64,000 bases of DNA from Zygnema circumcarinatum (GCA_037447605.1 CM074804.1:3240001-3304000); one strand, 5' to 3'; positions 1 to 11,625 are shown, numbered from the stretch's first letter. Numbers and translations: made by a program. Notes: generated from the letters alone by a model not told the origin.

Positions 1-239
1 TCCCGAAGGCAAGTCTGTCGATAACATTTTCTTCGAGTTGGACTCTCATTCTCAGTTCCTTGTCTCCTTTGCAGTCCTGCCGTGACCTTCTCCAAGCGCT
101 TGTCCTCGATGGCAGTCTCAGAGTGCGCACAGCCTTCAATCAGAGGCCCTCCTCTCCCTTTCAATCGAGGAGAGGCTGCATAGCGTTTCAGAAGAGCGTC
201 CATTACTTTGTGAATCCTGCAGCGACACATATTTTGTAG
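1..239 (+). CDS. Possible terminal exon of an unknown gene (5' end outside window)
   Basis: An open frame runs from the left edge to a TAG at 237-239. A good acceptor (pyrimidine-rich, ending cttTGCAG) lies at 60-74, so the last exon may begin at 75 and encode 54 residues rich in Arg, Ser and Phe (begins SCRDLLQALV). I do not recognise the family. The frame is also open upstream of the acceptor, so the exon limit is uncertain. It could equally be non-coding sequence. Confidence 0.25.
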   Translation, partial: PKASLSITFSSSWTLILSSLSPLQSCRDLLQALVLDGSLRVRTAFNQRPSSPFQSRRGCIAFQKSVHYFVNPAATHIL

Positions 240-470
240 GGGACAAGCGTGGTTGGACCGGCATAGGAGTATGAAGGTAGTTCAGGAATTTTGTATTGTA
301 GTTTTTGTGCAGCGGTATGGAATCATGGAGATGAAATCAGAAATGTCCAAGTGGTTTGCTACAACTTTCCGTGTTCTCCATCAATTTGGTTCAACTCGGT
401 TGGCGGTCCAGTAGTCCCGGGTACCGTCCAGCGATCATTTGGTGTTGTAGGGAGAAAATAGCAGTGATCT
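240..470. other. Intergenic, no feature seen
   Basis: Ordinary AT/GC-balanced sequence between the possible terminal exon and the first repeat copy. I see no splice-supported reading frame or RNA gene. Confidence 0.4.
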
Positions 471-868
471 CACGATGGCGAGGCCATCAAATGTACATGG
501 ACAAAAGCAGCATGAGGAACCACGAGGGACTGGTCGCAAAGAACCTAAGCACAAAAGAAAGAAGCTAAGAGCGGTGCGGTGTTGTGGGGTTTGCAGCATG
601 ATACTGATAGAAAATATTCTATTTGCTTTTATTTATTTACTCATTTTATATTGGTCCTTGTGTCGTGTCTTCCTCTGTTAGTTTTCTGTTTTTTAGGTTT
701 TTAGTTCTTTATTGTATCCCTTCGGAATTTCAGTCGAATTGGGGGAGTTGTTTTTCCCCTTTTTTTTCTCTTTTTCTTTATGGTCTTTCCATTTTAGGTC
801 TTTTTGTCTTTGAAATCAAAACGTCGCAATAGTGCATAAATCCTTAAAAAAAAAAAAAAAAAAAAAAT
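471..868 (+). repeat. Dispersed repeat copy A with 3' poly(A) tract (retroposon-like)
   Basis: Starts with the family signature TGATCTCACGATGGCG (471 onward) and carries the short frame beginning MARPSNVHGQ at 475. The match to copies B and C covers about the first 100 bases. Beyond that comes a T-rich stretch resembling a 3' UTR, then about 23 A residues at 847-867. A body followed by a poly(A) tract is what a reverse-transcribed insertion (SINE, LINE fragment or retrocopy) leaves. I found no convincing target-site duplication, so the limits are tentative. Confidence 0.55.
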
Positions 869-1263
869 GAGAAGGAAATACAATATTAATCACAACTTAG
901 GACTTAGAGCCTTTTTCATTCTCCATTTTATATTTTTTAGTTGCAGATCTGTGATCACCAACCAACGGAAGGAGGCGCAGGTGCGAGGGAAAGGTTTGGG
1001 ATGTTCGTAGGTGATGGACTGTAGTAGTTGAGCATTATGAAACGTAAACATCACATTCATCTGAGAATGACGCGGCATACTTATCTGAAACAAAAAATAA
1101 TGAATAAAAAAAAATCCTTTGTCCTAGCTAAACGAGTCAAAATTGGATTCATCTCCCTTTTGAGACGCACTCTTCTCCCTCATTCTAACCCTACACCCGG
1201 GGGTGTAGCTTCAAAATCGAACAACATGTTTCTCTTTGTACATTTATTTACATTGCACCAGGT
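869..1263. other. Intergenic / 3' flank of the Ulp1 gene
   Basis: Between the poly(A) of repeat copy A and the stop codon of the minus-strand Ulp1-like gene. It probably includes the 3' UTR of that gene. No coding or RNA feature is visible. Confidence 0.4.
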
Positions 1264-3969
1264 TCAACCTTTTGTCAATCCAAAGCGCATCTCTGACCCA
1301 ACCTCTGACGTGCGAGGCAACACTCCTTTCATGAGGCAAAGCGCAATGCCATTCCGGAGCCCCTCCACATCTGCGGCACTGAAACGAAAGGGCGGGCGGA
1401 GCCCCCGGGCAAGCAAATCTGCATAAGTGCAGAGAAATACTCCGCAAGCTGTTGCATCATCCTGCAATGCGAAGAGAGGGAGAGGCATGAAGGCAACAGT
1501 GTCAAGCTTGGATCACTATTCAAACACTTTCATGCGTAAGGAAGCCAGTTTTGCAAAGCATCTTCACACACCAAAACCCAGAAATGACAAGGATCGTACT
1601 TTATACTGATCCTGACATCCTAAAAACCTCACAGGCAATACAAGCCTTTCATAGACAGAGGGGCGATTGGGGAAAAGGATGTCAGACCTGTACAGGGAGA
1701 CCTTCCACCATTTGGTATTTTTTCCATGCTGCCGTCGCAAACTCAATGTTGTTTGCAGCTTTAGCCATGGCATGCATGTATCTCTCAACCTGGTCAATCA
1801 AAACCCAATTGAAAATCAAAACCCAATTGAAGGCACATATTACCGCAAAGACCACACTCATGGGCCAAAAATTCATTAAGCTTCATCAAAAAGCTTTGGA
1901 ATCCTCCATAAGCGAGTTATTTTACAAAGGGCATAAGTACATACCACAGTCAACACATTTTCCACGTCGCTTGCCTTCACATATCCCGGCATCGAGTCGA
2001 AGTATTCGATTACTTTTTCTTTCATGTAGACAGCGACCAAGACCCTGTTCAAGCACCACCACACCTTTGAGCACACAGCAAACTCTAAAAACACAAAGTG
2101 TCCAAATTATACACCCTACATTCAATCACTCATAACTTTTGATACAAAAATACATATATGTTAAAAGAAACGCACCAGTGCTTAGCGGCATGCAAGTTCA
2201 CTGGCAGCAGCACCAAGTCTTGATCGAACAAGTTCTGCCAACCATCCCAAACGAAAAAGAAATCAGAACAGAAAAAGGGCACCTTGTCCACGTCATATAC
2301 TTTTTACCATCTCCTTTCAACAACAATCCTGGTTTTTATTTTCCCCCAAAAAATACAGTTTCAAATCAGAGAGAAAGAAAAAAATAAAAAAATAAAAAAA
2401 AATATTTACCACATTCCGTGTCCACCGACGAACGCCCTCAAAGTTAAATCCAGTCGTGCATCCCGTCAATTTGGTGAAAAGGAAAGTGCTCAAAAACTGT
2501 ACTTTCAACCTGCCACGTGAAAAAACCACCTGCTTTTACTCTCTCATCCTCATAAACAAATGAATGGCGCATTCTAAGTATATTGGCTACTAGTGACGAG
2601 TCACCACCAAAAAGAGTGTCGATTTCAAAAAACGAATCATACTGTTTGCTCCCAAGAGGCATACAGCAAGCATAAAGGTCAAAGAAGAAGTTGTACAAAC
2701 ACTCACATTGACTGAGGAGATGCAAATTCATTTGCACGAGCCTACACACAGAAAACCACAACGTAAGATTTTAGAAAGCTCAAAATAACACTAAAGCGAG
2801 GCAATGTTCATTAAACAAGGTCAGGGTATCCTTAAGTCAAACCCAATAACCCATACCACAATCCCAGCATTGCTACCTTTAAAAAAAAATATTTTGGAGG
2901 GAGAGAGAGAGAGCACAAGAAAGAGAGAAAGAGAAAGAAAGGGAGGGTGGGAAAGGGAGCAGGGGAAGAGAGGGGTGAGAAAAGGAAAAAAATAGGCTGC
3001 AATTACCTGTAAAAGACCCAAGTAACCGTTGATAACCTCATCTCCTAACCAACCATTTTCCAATAAATCGTCCAAATCACCTTTCTTAATTTCTAAATTA
3101 GCCCCCTTTCCTCCAAAGATGATATCACCCCTAAAACCACGCGCCGCTGCTTTCAATCGCTCGACGTTCCCAAAAGCCCGCAATGCCAAGGGTCGCACTA
3201 AAATATCCCTTTTATTTATTTGTTTGATGAAGACAACATCTTCATCTTCACAGAAGACAGGCTGCCTGGATTGCCTGGCATTGAATGGCGGATCAGGCTC
3301 ATAGCGCCTGGACTGGCTGGCACGGAATGGCCGCTCAGGCTCATAGAGCCTGGAGTGGCTGGCACTAAATCGCGGCTCAGGCTTGTAAAGCGGCGCCTTG
3401 AAGTTTGAGTAATCAAAAGACCCAACACGATAATTTGAGTCGGGATACATCTTCACGGTCGAGGGGACCTGTATTGCCAACAAGACAGTAAACGCTAAAT
3501 CAATCAAGCGTATATGTGCCAACCCTAAAAACTAACCCTAACCCTAACCCTAACCCTAACCCTAACCCTAACAGCAAGCACCGACACAAAACACATTTTT
3601 GATGTTAGCAACCCTAAAAATTAAAGGATTGAAAGCTTTGAAAGGTGCAGCAGGTCATACCCGACGAGGATTGGCAAACTCCCTCGCGAACTCCTCGTGC
3701 AACCAATCCACAACGAAAAGGTAAATCTTTCCTACTTCTCTGGCGCTCGCAGCCAACCAGGCCCAAGCCAAGCAATTCAAGCTGTATCCAAGAGCTCCTA
3801 TCAATACCAGCGCCTGCCATGAGACACTGCAAAAAACGAAGACAAAGTCTTCAAGCAGCGGGCGGGCCACTACAGCAGCCTTCCACCCGCTGCTTAGCGT
3901 CACTGCGAGCAGTTGCATCGCTAGCAGCCAGAAGGCGCAGAAAGCAGCTGCAGCTTTCTGCACGGCCAT
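1264..3969 (-). CDS. Membrane-anchored Ulp1-type cysteine protease (C48 family), 7 exons, 453 aa
   Basis: Exons read 3969-3661, 3468-3007, 2641-2510, 2234-2176, 2044-1945, 1789-1688, 1461-1264; all introns are GT-AG and the phases close. The C-terminal half is a Ulp1/SENP domain: WLGDEVINGYLGLL (substrate-side helix), PVNLHAAKHW then VLVAVY (catalytic His), YFDSM (catalytic Asp) and DDATACGVFLCTYAD (catalytic Cys, with Gln just before it across the junction). Such enzymes cleave SUMO or related modifiers. Exon 1 encodes two long hydrophobic stretches (about residues 5-27 and 45-75), suggesting anchoring in a membrane, which is unusual for the family. Residues about 120-170 hold three imperfect 14-residue repeats around YEPxxPFxAxxSR. 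Intron 1 contains a TTAGGG-type tract. The start ATG lies just inside a GA-rich 5' region. The catalytic assignment is firm; the membrane anchoring is inferred. The substrate could be SUMO or another ubiquitin-like protein. Confidence 0.85.
3270..3395 (-). repeat. Coding 42-bp repeats in the Ulp1 gene
   Basis: Three imperfect copies of a 42-base unit with the shared core TCAGGCTCATAG (+ strand) at about 3290, 3332 and 3374. They encode 14-residue units rich in Tyr, Pro, Arg and Ser between the membrane segments and the protease domain, probably a flexible spacer. Confidence 0.7.
3533..3572 (-). repeat. Telomere-like (CCCTAA)n tract in intron 1 of the Ulp1 gene
   Basis: About six and a half uninterrupted CCCTAA units on the + strand (TTAGGG on the coding strand), with single AACCCTAAA boxes close by at about 3520 and 3610. 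The unit is six bases, not the usual plant seven-base TTTAGGG. Its place in a first intron also fits the telo-box idea of a transcriptional element near plant start regions. Confidence 0.85.
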
Positions 3970-3979
3970 GGATGAGCAG

Positions 3980-4600
3980 GAGAGAGAGAGAGAGTGGGAG
4001 AGAGCGAGAGAGAAGAGAGAAGGTGAGGTGAGTGAGAAAGAAATGATGGCCCGGGCCGAGGGGCGAGGCCTTGGGGTGGGCCCCGGGCAGCCCTGAAATG
4101 TTTTCGGCTGCCGTGTGCGCGACGCAAGCGCCCGCGATTGGGCGAGCGTCGTCCGGGCAGCACAAGGTTGGCCGCGAGCTGCCCGCAGCGAAAAGAAAGG
4201 TGTGGTCCAAAACGGTGAGCCGCGCGCCTACCTTATCCACAAATCTGGATAGGACTGTACGGATATGCAGGTGGCGCCACTGCCGTGGGAGAGTGGTCGC
4301 GTACGGCGTGCGGGACGTGACATGACATGACGCGACATGACGTGACGTGATGAGCGCAAGAGGGTCTGTACCTGGTCGTACTCGTTTTGTTGACAAATAT
4401 ATTACGACCGTACATATTATCGACAAATACCGTCAGATATCGACTTAACCGTATACAGTACAGTACTGTTCATCAACTTGACCGTACACATGCTCACTAG
4501 GGTTTGTACAGTACTGTACACACTTACCCACGTGACGATTGCCCAAAAAGTACAATGTACGGTATCTGTAACATCTGTAATAACATTGACACTATAAATG
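3980..4600 (-). promoter_or_regulatory. Promoter region of the Ulp1 gene
   Basis: Upstream of the ATG at 3969 there is a GA/CT tract (3980-4022), a GC-rich block (4050-4220), a tandem array of TGACATGACGTGACG-like steps (4314-4352) and several GTAC palindromes, including the perfect 16-mer TGTACAGTACTGTACA at 4505-4520. The same vocabulary recurs upstream of other genes here. The function is inferred; some of it may belong to the plus-strand gene at 4726. Confidence 0.45.
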
Positions 4601-4725
4601 TAAAATGACAATCGGGTCATTACAGTGACACAAATATTTGGGGACCGACACGGTCACTATAACGTGAGTAGCCTGTACGCCTCTGGAAGCAGAGCAGGGC
4701 CCCCTGTTGCACAGAGGGCTCCGCC

Positions 4726-7633
4726 ATGTCTTACGTTCCGCCGCACAAGCGGCCAGGAAGGCAACTGGGGGGGGCGGCTTCTGGTGCACAGAGAGTGTCT
4801 CTGCGAAAGTCGACATTTCCAGACTTGGTCAATGCGCCTGTGTACGGCATGAGCGTTTTAATAGTGCCATGGGATGACTGTTCTGTCGAGCCCGTTGTGC
4901 TGCAGCTGGTGCCGACGGCGGTTCCGCAACCCTATTTGCATCTGCAGGGCAAGCAGCTCTATCTGGTGAAGCGCGTGCTTCAGCATGGTGAGGGCGGCAT
5001 TCAAATATGGGTTCTGCCATCAAGAGAGTTGTCTGAATTAATTTGATGTTGCGCCGTGTTTCTTTTTCCCTTTAAAAGAAGTGACACAAGTGAAAATGAA
5101 CTTCGTTAGAGACAAGACAGGCACAAAAGAGATGAGAGATATGAAATCACAAAAAGGAGGCGACTACTCTCCTTGTACACTTCCGATAGACAGAAGGTCA
5201 TTCTTGTCACTTCTTTCATTTTCCGAATGCGACACTGACACTTCTATTCGTCCTCCTCTCTCCAATGCGTCTCTAGACTCCGGAGCGCCTTGCAAAGGCG
5301 CAGACCAGGGAGTGACTCTAGAAGCAGTGGAGCAGCACGTCCAAAAGTTAGAAAGAGGTGGGACGAATGAAGACACTTGGAGCGGAATTTCGGCAGTCAA
5401 ATTGGTGCCGCCTATGGAACGCTTTCCAACTGCGATTGGGGAGCGAATTAGACCCATTCTGATGGAGGCTCTGGAATGCCTACGATTGCATGTGGGGCCC
5501 AATAGAGATCGTCGTGCAAAGTTGACGCTGCGATTTGCAAAATTCTTGCTTCTCTCACGCACATGCAACACGTGAGCTAATGTTTTTTTGGAATTTGCTC
5601 CCCGTCTCTAGAGCATTTCAAAGAAACAGAAAATAAACGAGGAAGTCTCCCTTTAGAGCTTTGGCACTAGCCGTGGAATGTGATTCGAAAAGAGAGCAGA
5701 AATGTACGGCTACAGTTTCATTGTTGTTGTTTTGGTTTGCTTCAGTTTTCTTTGGCGCAGACTCGATTTAGAGGGCATAAATCCCATCGCCGCTACCAAA
5801 TTGGAGCGCCATTTAGATATTAATAGTATCCGGATATCCAAAAGTGTGGAGACTAATCTGGAGCCCTCCGTATATAGCAATTTGAATGACATTGTATCAG
5901 CATAAGCTACTGTTCGTTGGAACTCGCCTTCGACATACTTGATCATTGTAACTATAGTCTAGCCTTCACATATGTCTTTCTTCCCCATCTTTTCGTACTT
6001 TCAGATAGTTATCAGTTCAACGCAAATGCCTCTCTCCGAATCGAGAACAGGTATTATATGTAACATATGGGCTCAATGCAGGCCTCAGTTTTTGGAATGT
6101 GCAGCTTAGATGTAGAGACCTAGGAATATGTATTGTCCTTTGGCCACATGCATGATGAAGTTTGGACATCCTGAATGCTGGATTCCTTTGCAGGTGAGAG
6201 TTGATGACCGCCGCCATACGGGGATCCGTGTGTTTTGTGTCTCAACTTCTGATGGAAGTTCGCAGCTCCGTATTTACAAGGTAAAGTCTGCTCCTGGATA
6301 GTCATGCCTTTGTGCGTGCTCTGCTACGAGGACAGATACTTACAGGAGATGTGATTTGGACTGTGACGATGTGGTTCTGAATTGTAGTCCTAAGAGGTCA
6401 GAAAAAATGCAGAAGATACTGGATAGAATTGCCCAGCGAAAATGTAAACTTAGTCAGCTCTCAATGGCATATATCAAGGGGAAAACTGTTCGTTATTGGT
6501 ACTTTCAATGTCTCATCGTGCTCCAGAAGGGATGTAACTTGTCCATTGCATGCTGTGTTTGTTGATACGTTCAACATGTATCGCTGCTCACTTTAATGAC
6601 CAAGGTTTGAATTTCAGAATGCTTCTAGAAAGTTCCTGGTCATGTCTGGAATTCTTCAAATATTTCAACTTTAACAATGTTTTAAGTGGTAACTCCTGTG
6701 CAGATTAAACGTTCTACAGTCAGAGCAACCGATATCGACTTGATGTTGCTTGGCCGGATTGCCGACTGCCGAATCACACTCTGGGCAGAAAACTAAATGA
6801 CCGAGTCACAGGTACCATTCATCTTTTTGAACGTCTGTATGAACCAATAATGCCTGAGTTTTACGCTATAAAAAGGTGCTAGAAAGGCCACAATTCGAGG
6901 AAATCGGCGAGGCTGAAAAACTACACGTCTGTTCTGAATATGCTAAATCCTTGCAGTCTTTTTCTCCAGGGGGAATTAAAAGAAGCAGTTGACGCTATTG
7001 TGAGCGCGGCAGTGATCGATCCGACCGCGAGGGGCGGCCTCCGTTGGCCTTTGGGAGTCACAAGCTCGCCGTGGCCCAGGACGGGGCTGAAGTGTGTGAG
7101 ATACAATGTCACACGTCGCATGTCACACGCTATCAAGTGGCCGAAGCCAGAAATGAAGCATAGATTCAGCATTGTAAGACTCTGCACTTACTTTGATATC
7201 GAACATTACAAGAGCGAGCGGTGGGAATGGGCGTTTCGAATTACCCGAGGCTGTAACTTCATTTTGAATGAGGAGCGGTCCGACATCGTGAAGTCAAGAT
7301 GAGGGCACAGTCATGGGGCCAGAGCCTAAAGCATGTGAGACATTCGACCTTTGTTTGACCTGTTCATTCTCACGTGTTATGAAACTGTTTTGAACTCGAA
7401 TGTTGTTTAAGCACAATATCTTCCTTGTTGATATAGATTGTGTTTAACTTGGGTAGATCCGGCCGCCACTCGTTCAAGCTGAGCACGCCGAAGTGGAATC
7501 GGACGGCAGCAAAGTGGAGGCTGGGGAGGAGAGGGTCCCGTCGCCGGCCCGGTTTGATCCGAAGGAATGTGTTGCTGAAATTTTGCCTTTGATGGAGTGG
7601 ATGAAGAACTGTCTTCCGCAGTCAACTGATTGA
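4726..7633 (+). CDS. DUF7903-type plant protein of unknown function (split gene)
   Basis: It begins MSYVPPHKRP, the typical opening of the plant DUF7903 family. Supported exons are 4726-4987, about 5190-5571 (contains SAVKLVPP), a central part about 6120-6281 (RVDDRRHTGIRVF), 6725-6811 (DVAWPDCRLPNHTLG), 6970-7287 (contains the family signature GGLRWPLG) and 7457-7633 (ends QSTD, stop TGA). The last three join in frame by GT-AG introns. Another exon around 6340-6480 is possible (DCDDVVLNCSP frame). The junctions between 5571 and 6725 are unresolved. The biochemical role of the family is not known to me. The final exon is acidic and lacks an obvious domain. Confidence 0.7.
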
Positions 7634-8842
7634 AAGTTGGTTGCGTGAAGCTAAGCAATCCAAGATTCCCATATGATCACAATGTCCTAGTGTACATTTT
7701 GTGCATAGTCTGTCATCTGTTCGTTCTTTGTTAGGCGAATGGCCCGTAAAATCAAGCAGTCTTACTTGGTTGCCTTCCTTAGGAAGGCATGTCCTTCCTT
7801 AGGAAAAACATGCTCGTCATGGACTTTTACGAGAAATGCGACACGCATCGAATGGTTATATTTTATCCAATAAAATCAAGCTGGTTGATAAGTGTTGAAT
7901 CGCTTCCTTTTTCACTTTGTACCTTGTAATTGTACAATGCTGGCAAAGCAGAAATGTTACTTTTTTCACACGGGTAAATGAATTTTTCATTTGTCTGTTC
8001 GAGACATGTTTCACAACTTAGTACGTTGTTCCTTTTCGCAGGAGCAAAAAATTTACGTTGTGCAGCGTTGGATGACAACCAGCTGGCAGTCTCCATGCAA
8101 ATGTCACAAACGGTCCCTTCCAACTGCAAACCTTGATGCAGCAGCTAGGTGTCCAGCAACGGGCAAAGATGCGACTTTTCTTCTCCTCCTTTCCCGGTAG
8201 CACCGAGGAAATATTACACATGACAACAGATATGACAGCAGACTAGCTATACGGTAAAAGACGCTGCTACACAAACATGCGTGAAATACACCTATGTGCA
8301 TACAAGCCCGAGATAGTTATCTAGCATGCAGTTAATGTCAAGAAATTCCACAGGTCGCACAAGCTGATTGCTTTGACAACCCTGAAAACACATCGTTTTA
8401 CTCGATACACTGCAGCGTCAGGACCCTCTTGTCAACGTCTCGTTCAAGAACAGAACTTCAATGGTGACATAACTGAACCGCCTTTATTCACAACTGACAG
8501 AGCTGTCAGCTGTCAGCTCGATTCCAATGCTTTCATTAAGGACGATAATTGGAATGAGCGTCTCAATAAGCTCGTCAAAATTCAAGGAAGCGTAAAAGTT
8601 GCGACTCCTGCAGCTAAAATTTGTTCCGAACTAAAATGGGCTACATTGTTCCACCTACTCTCCCGTGCTGGCATCATTGTTTACATCAAGAAGCTCAAAT
8701 AAGGAAGAAAAATCCTAATTGCTTGACCTAGGTCAAGCTGCAAGCGGAGCACAACAGTTTCTCTATACAAGTACAGGGGTCTTCTTATAAACAAGTCAAT
8801 AAAGTGCAAAAATAATGCCTTTCCCGAACTCTCTCACTCTCC
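7634..8842. other. Convergent intergenic region
   Basis: Between the 3' ends of the DUF7903-type gene (+) and the BBX32-like gene (-). It contains a small imperfect duplication (ccttccttaggaa at about 7773 and 7792) and several AATAAA-like signals, for example at 7870 and 8800. No splice-supported gene or RNA gene is visible. Confidence 0.45.
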
Positions 8843-10088
8843 TCAGTCCGTTGACTCATCCAGATATCCTTCCAAAGGCCGCCAATCCAACAGGCTGAGC
8901 AGCTGCACCTCCATTGAAGTCAATCTGCTTGCTGATACTCCGGTCACTTCTGCAACACGGGAGGCTTTTGGGATGCAAGTCTGCTCAGTTCCCAGCTTCA
9001 ATGCCAACCACAGACACGCTGCCAATGTGATCCGAAGCGAATCAGCTGCCAGCTTCCGCATATGAGGCTGCAGCCGCTGCAGCGCCCTCCTGACAAGATG
9101 AAAACCTAATTTTGCTCCGCTACTGCCTGAAAGCCCAAGCTCAGCCTGCCAACTTATCAAAACCCGCTGCAGTCGCGCTGCCGCCTGCTCTCCAAGCGCT
9201 CCCACCTGTTGATTAGTAGCTCCGGGCGTCGAAGAGGAAGAACTCCCATTCTCACTCTCTTCCACTTCATCCCTTTTCCGTTTTCGACTGCTATAGTCGT
9301 TTCTGCACATTTCCGCACTCGCGGCCCGTTGCCGTCCAGGCATCCTGTGTTTAACTCTGCCTCTGGTGCCATTGGTCTCTGACTCCTCACTTTCCGCCGG
9401 CATTGTTCCTGAAAAGTCGTCCTCATTCTGCACATGCCAGGACAAAGAACAGTCAGAGAGTGTAAAATCCCTAGGGATTACATTTTCTGCTCTGTTATAA
9501 AATAAATTGCAAATCTCCGCTCAAAGTGGACTAAATACAGGCGCAAATGCATGACAGCAACCGGGTAGAAGGCCGTACCGAAGAAGGAGAGTAACTTCCG
9601 CCGCTGCAATCTTCCGAGCTGAGAACACTGACGGGTGATGCGGAGCGCTCTCCCACAGCCTCCCAGCAGTTTCCTCCATTTTCTTCCTCTATATCCGCAG
9701 CACGTCTCGCTGCAACTGCTTCGTCGCCTCCTCCAACATCCATTGACCTCCTCCTTACCTCTTCTGCCCCATCGACGACGCCTGTATGCCACGCCGCAGG
9801 AGGAAAGCAAAGCTCCTGACTGTCCGCAATTGCAGGCGCTCCCCCGCAGTGCGGGCAGAGGGTCTGAGGGACGGCAGGGTTGGAACCCCACAGGCGCATG
9901 GAAGTCGGCGCTTTGCAGCGGCAGCAGAGCAGGTTCCTTAAATGGCGTGAAACCAAAAAGTTAGCAGAATGAACTTTGGCGTCGCATGAGATGCACAGAA
10001 AGGCGTCATCTGCATGGCAGAAAGCCACTGCACCGCTCCCGCAGAGCTCGCAGGGAGGGCGGCCGCTGCTTTTGGGATGAGGCGCCAT
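8843..10088 (-). CDS. BBX32: BBX32-like single B-box zinc-finger protein, 2 exons, 364 aa
   Basis: Exons are 10088-9579 and 9427-8843, phase 0, GT-AG. Residues about 13-60 form one B-box: CELCGSGAVAFCHADDAFLC then CDAKVHSANFLVSRH, with the Cys/His ligands present. An acidic, Ser-rich linker follows. The C-terminal part (AACLWLALKLG then KASRVAEVTGVSASRLTSME) matches the conserved C-terminal helical region of plant BBX32, which resembles a cyclin fold. In Arabidopsis, BBX32 is a nuclear regulator of light and clock signalling that acts through other transcription factors rather than by its own DNA-binding CCT domain; this protein also lacks CCT. At 364 aa it is longer than the Arabidopsis protein, mainly in the linker. 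The ATG at 10088 directly borders a large CpG island. Confidence 0.85.
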
Positions 10089-10129
10089 TGCAGATTAGGG
10101 TTGGTGTGCTAGGGATGGAATAGCGCCGC

Positions 10130-11625
10130 GCGCCTTTGCCTACCTCTCTCCTATCCCTCACCCCCTTTCCCTACAGGGCCGCCCCCGCGCTTAATAGGCC
10201 GGGCCGGGGGGGCGCGCGCGCCCGGGGGCCAGAATCCGTCCTGCCCCGCGCGGGCAGCTCCATACGTTTTCCGGGCAGCACGAGGCAGCGCCGCAGCCAC
10301 GGAGGCCGCAAGTTCGGCGCAAGGAAATGTTTTCGCGAGCAGCCCGGGGAGGCGTGCGAGGCAGGCGGCGGCCCGCGCTCGACGCGGAGGGCCCTCCGTC
10401 ACGGGAAGCAGGCCCGGCCTCAAGCGGCTTCCTTTTCGGGCAGCCCGAGCGCGCCTGCGGGCCGTCGGATCGCCGGCGAGAGAAGCGGTCCGTCCGTCCG
10501 TCCGTCCGTCCGTCGGCGTTCGCTCCCGTTGAGAGCCGCCCGGCGGGGGGCGATCGGTCGGTCGGTCGGTCGGTGCGGCGGGCGATCGGCGCGCACCGCG
10601 TGGCCCATATCGCCCCCGATCCTCCTCCGCCTCCACGCCTGCGCTTTTCCGCCACGTGGCCGCGCGCCCGGCCCGGTTTAGATCCGTGCGCGCGCGGTGC
10701 CGCCGTGGCGCGCCCTCTCGGCTGCGGCTCAAATATCCAGAGATTCCCGCGGGCGGGGCGTCCCGCTTCGGCGGGGCGGGGCGGGCCCAGCGAGCGCCGC
10801 GTGGCGCGGGCACGTGACCGCCGCTCGGGAGCGCTTGGCCCGGAGCCCTCCCCGCCGCGCGCCGACGTGGCGGGGGGCCCCTCCGGCCACACGGTCCGCC
10901 CACCGCCAGCCAGTCCTCCACTGCGATATTTTCACGGTCGGGGCGGGACGGGCCGGGGGGGATGGGGGGACCGTTGACGGGGCGCGTGGTCAATGGTGTG
11001 GTCGCCCGCGCCCATTGACGATGATGCCCGGGCGGGCGGGTGGGCGGGTGGGCGGGCGCCATTATTATTGCGCGCTGCGGACGAATCTGTACGGTCGGAC
11101 TCGTGCGGTGCACCGCGGCGGGCGGGCGGGCGGGCGGGCGGCAAGCGCGCTGCCACGTGGACTGCCGGGAGAGGACGCGGTTACGGCGGGCCACGTGGCG
11201 CGGACGGAGGCCGCTCGTGGCCACAGGTCAGGGCAGGGCCGCCGCCCGGCGGTCCGTCGGTCGGTCGGATCGAGAGGGAGGGAGGGAGGGAGGGAGGGAG
11301 GGAGGGAGGGAGGGNNNNNNNNNNGGGAGGGAGGGAGGGAGGAGGTACGTAGCTTCGTAGAGCTCTGTGCGCACAGGGCCGAGGGTGGGAACAGGACCTC
11401 CTGGAGGCGGGGCCGGCTTGGGTTCGTCCGAAGGGCGCCCCCCCGCCCCCCGGCGCCAGCAGGGCAGCGCCGGCCGGGGGCGGCGCGAGCCGTGCTCGGA
11501 GCGCTCAGGCGGGCGCGTCCCTCTGGTGGCTCGCCCTTTGGTGGGCGCCTTCCGGCTACAGGCTGGCGCCCGCCCGGCCGGCCCCCGCCTGGGCAGCTCC
11601 TGCAAGGCATCTAGACACACTTTCT
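10130..11625. promoter_or_regulatory. CpG island upstream of the BBX32-like gene
   Basis: About 1.5 kb of extremely GC- and CpG-rich DNA with tetranucleotide runs (TCCG at about 10490-10515, TCGG at about 10554-10573, GGGA at 11275-11342, GGGC/GGGT runs at 11030-11060 and 11120-11140) and G-box palindromes GCCACGTGGC at 10651 and 11190. Long reading frames exist on both strands, but they follow from the GC bias: all are Arg/Pro/Gly/Ala-rich without domains. Probably a shared or long promoter. Confidence 0.55.
11275..11342 (+). repeat. (GGGA)n microsatellite interrupted by an assembly gap
   Basis: GGGA repeats on both sides of ten N bases at 11315-11324. The true repeat length is unknown because the assembly is open here. 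Confidence 0.9.

Noticed and set aside
8373-8702. A 109-codon plus-strand frame in the convergent intergenic region
   Set aside because: No splice sites, family similarity or promoter features; likely a chance frame.
10151-11614. Long stop-free frames on both strands in the CpG island (up to about 357 codons)
   Set aside because: All are Arg/Gly/Pro/Ala-rich, overlap in several frames and carry no motif. Absence of stops follows from the very high GC content, and tetranucleotide runs cross the frames.
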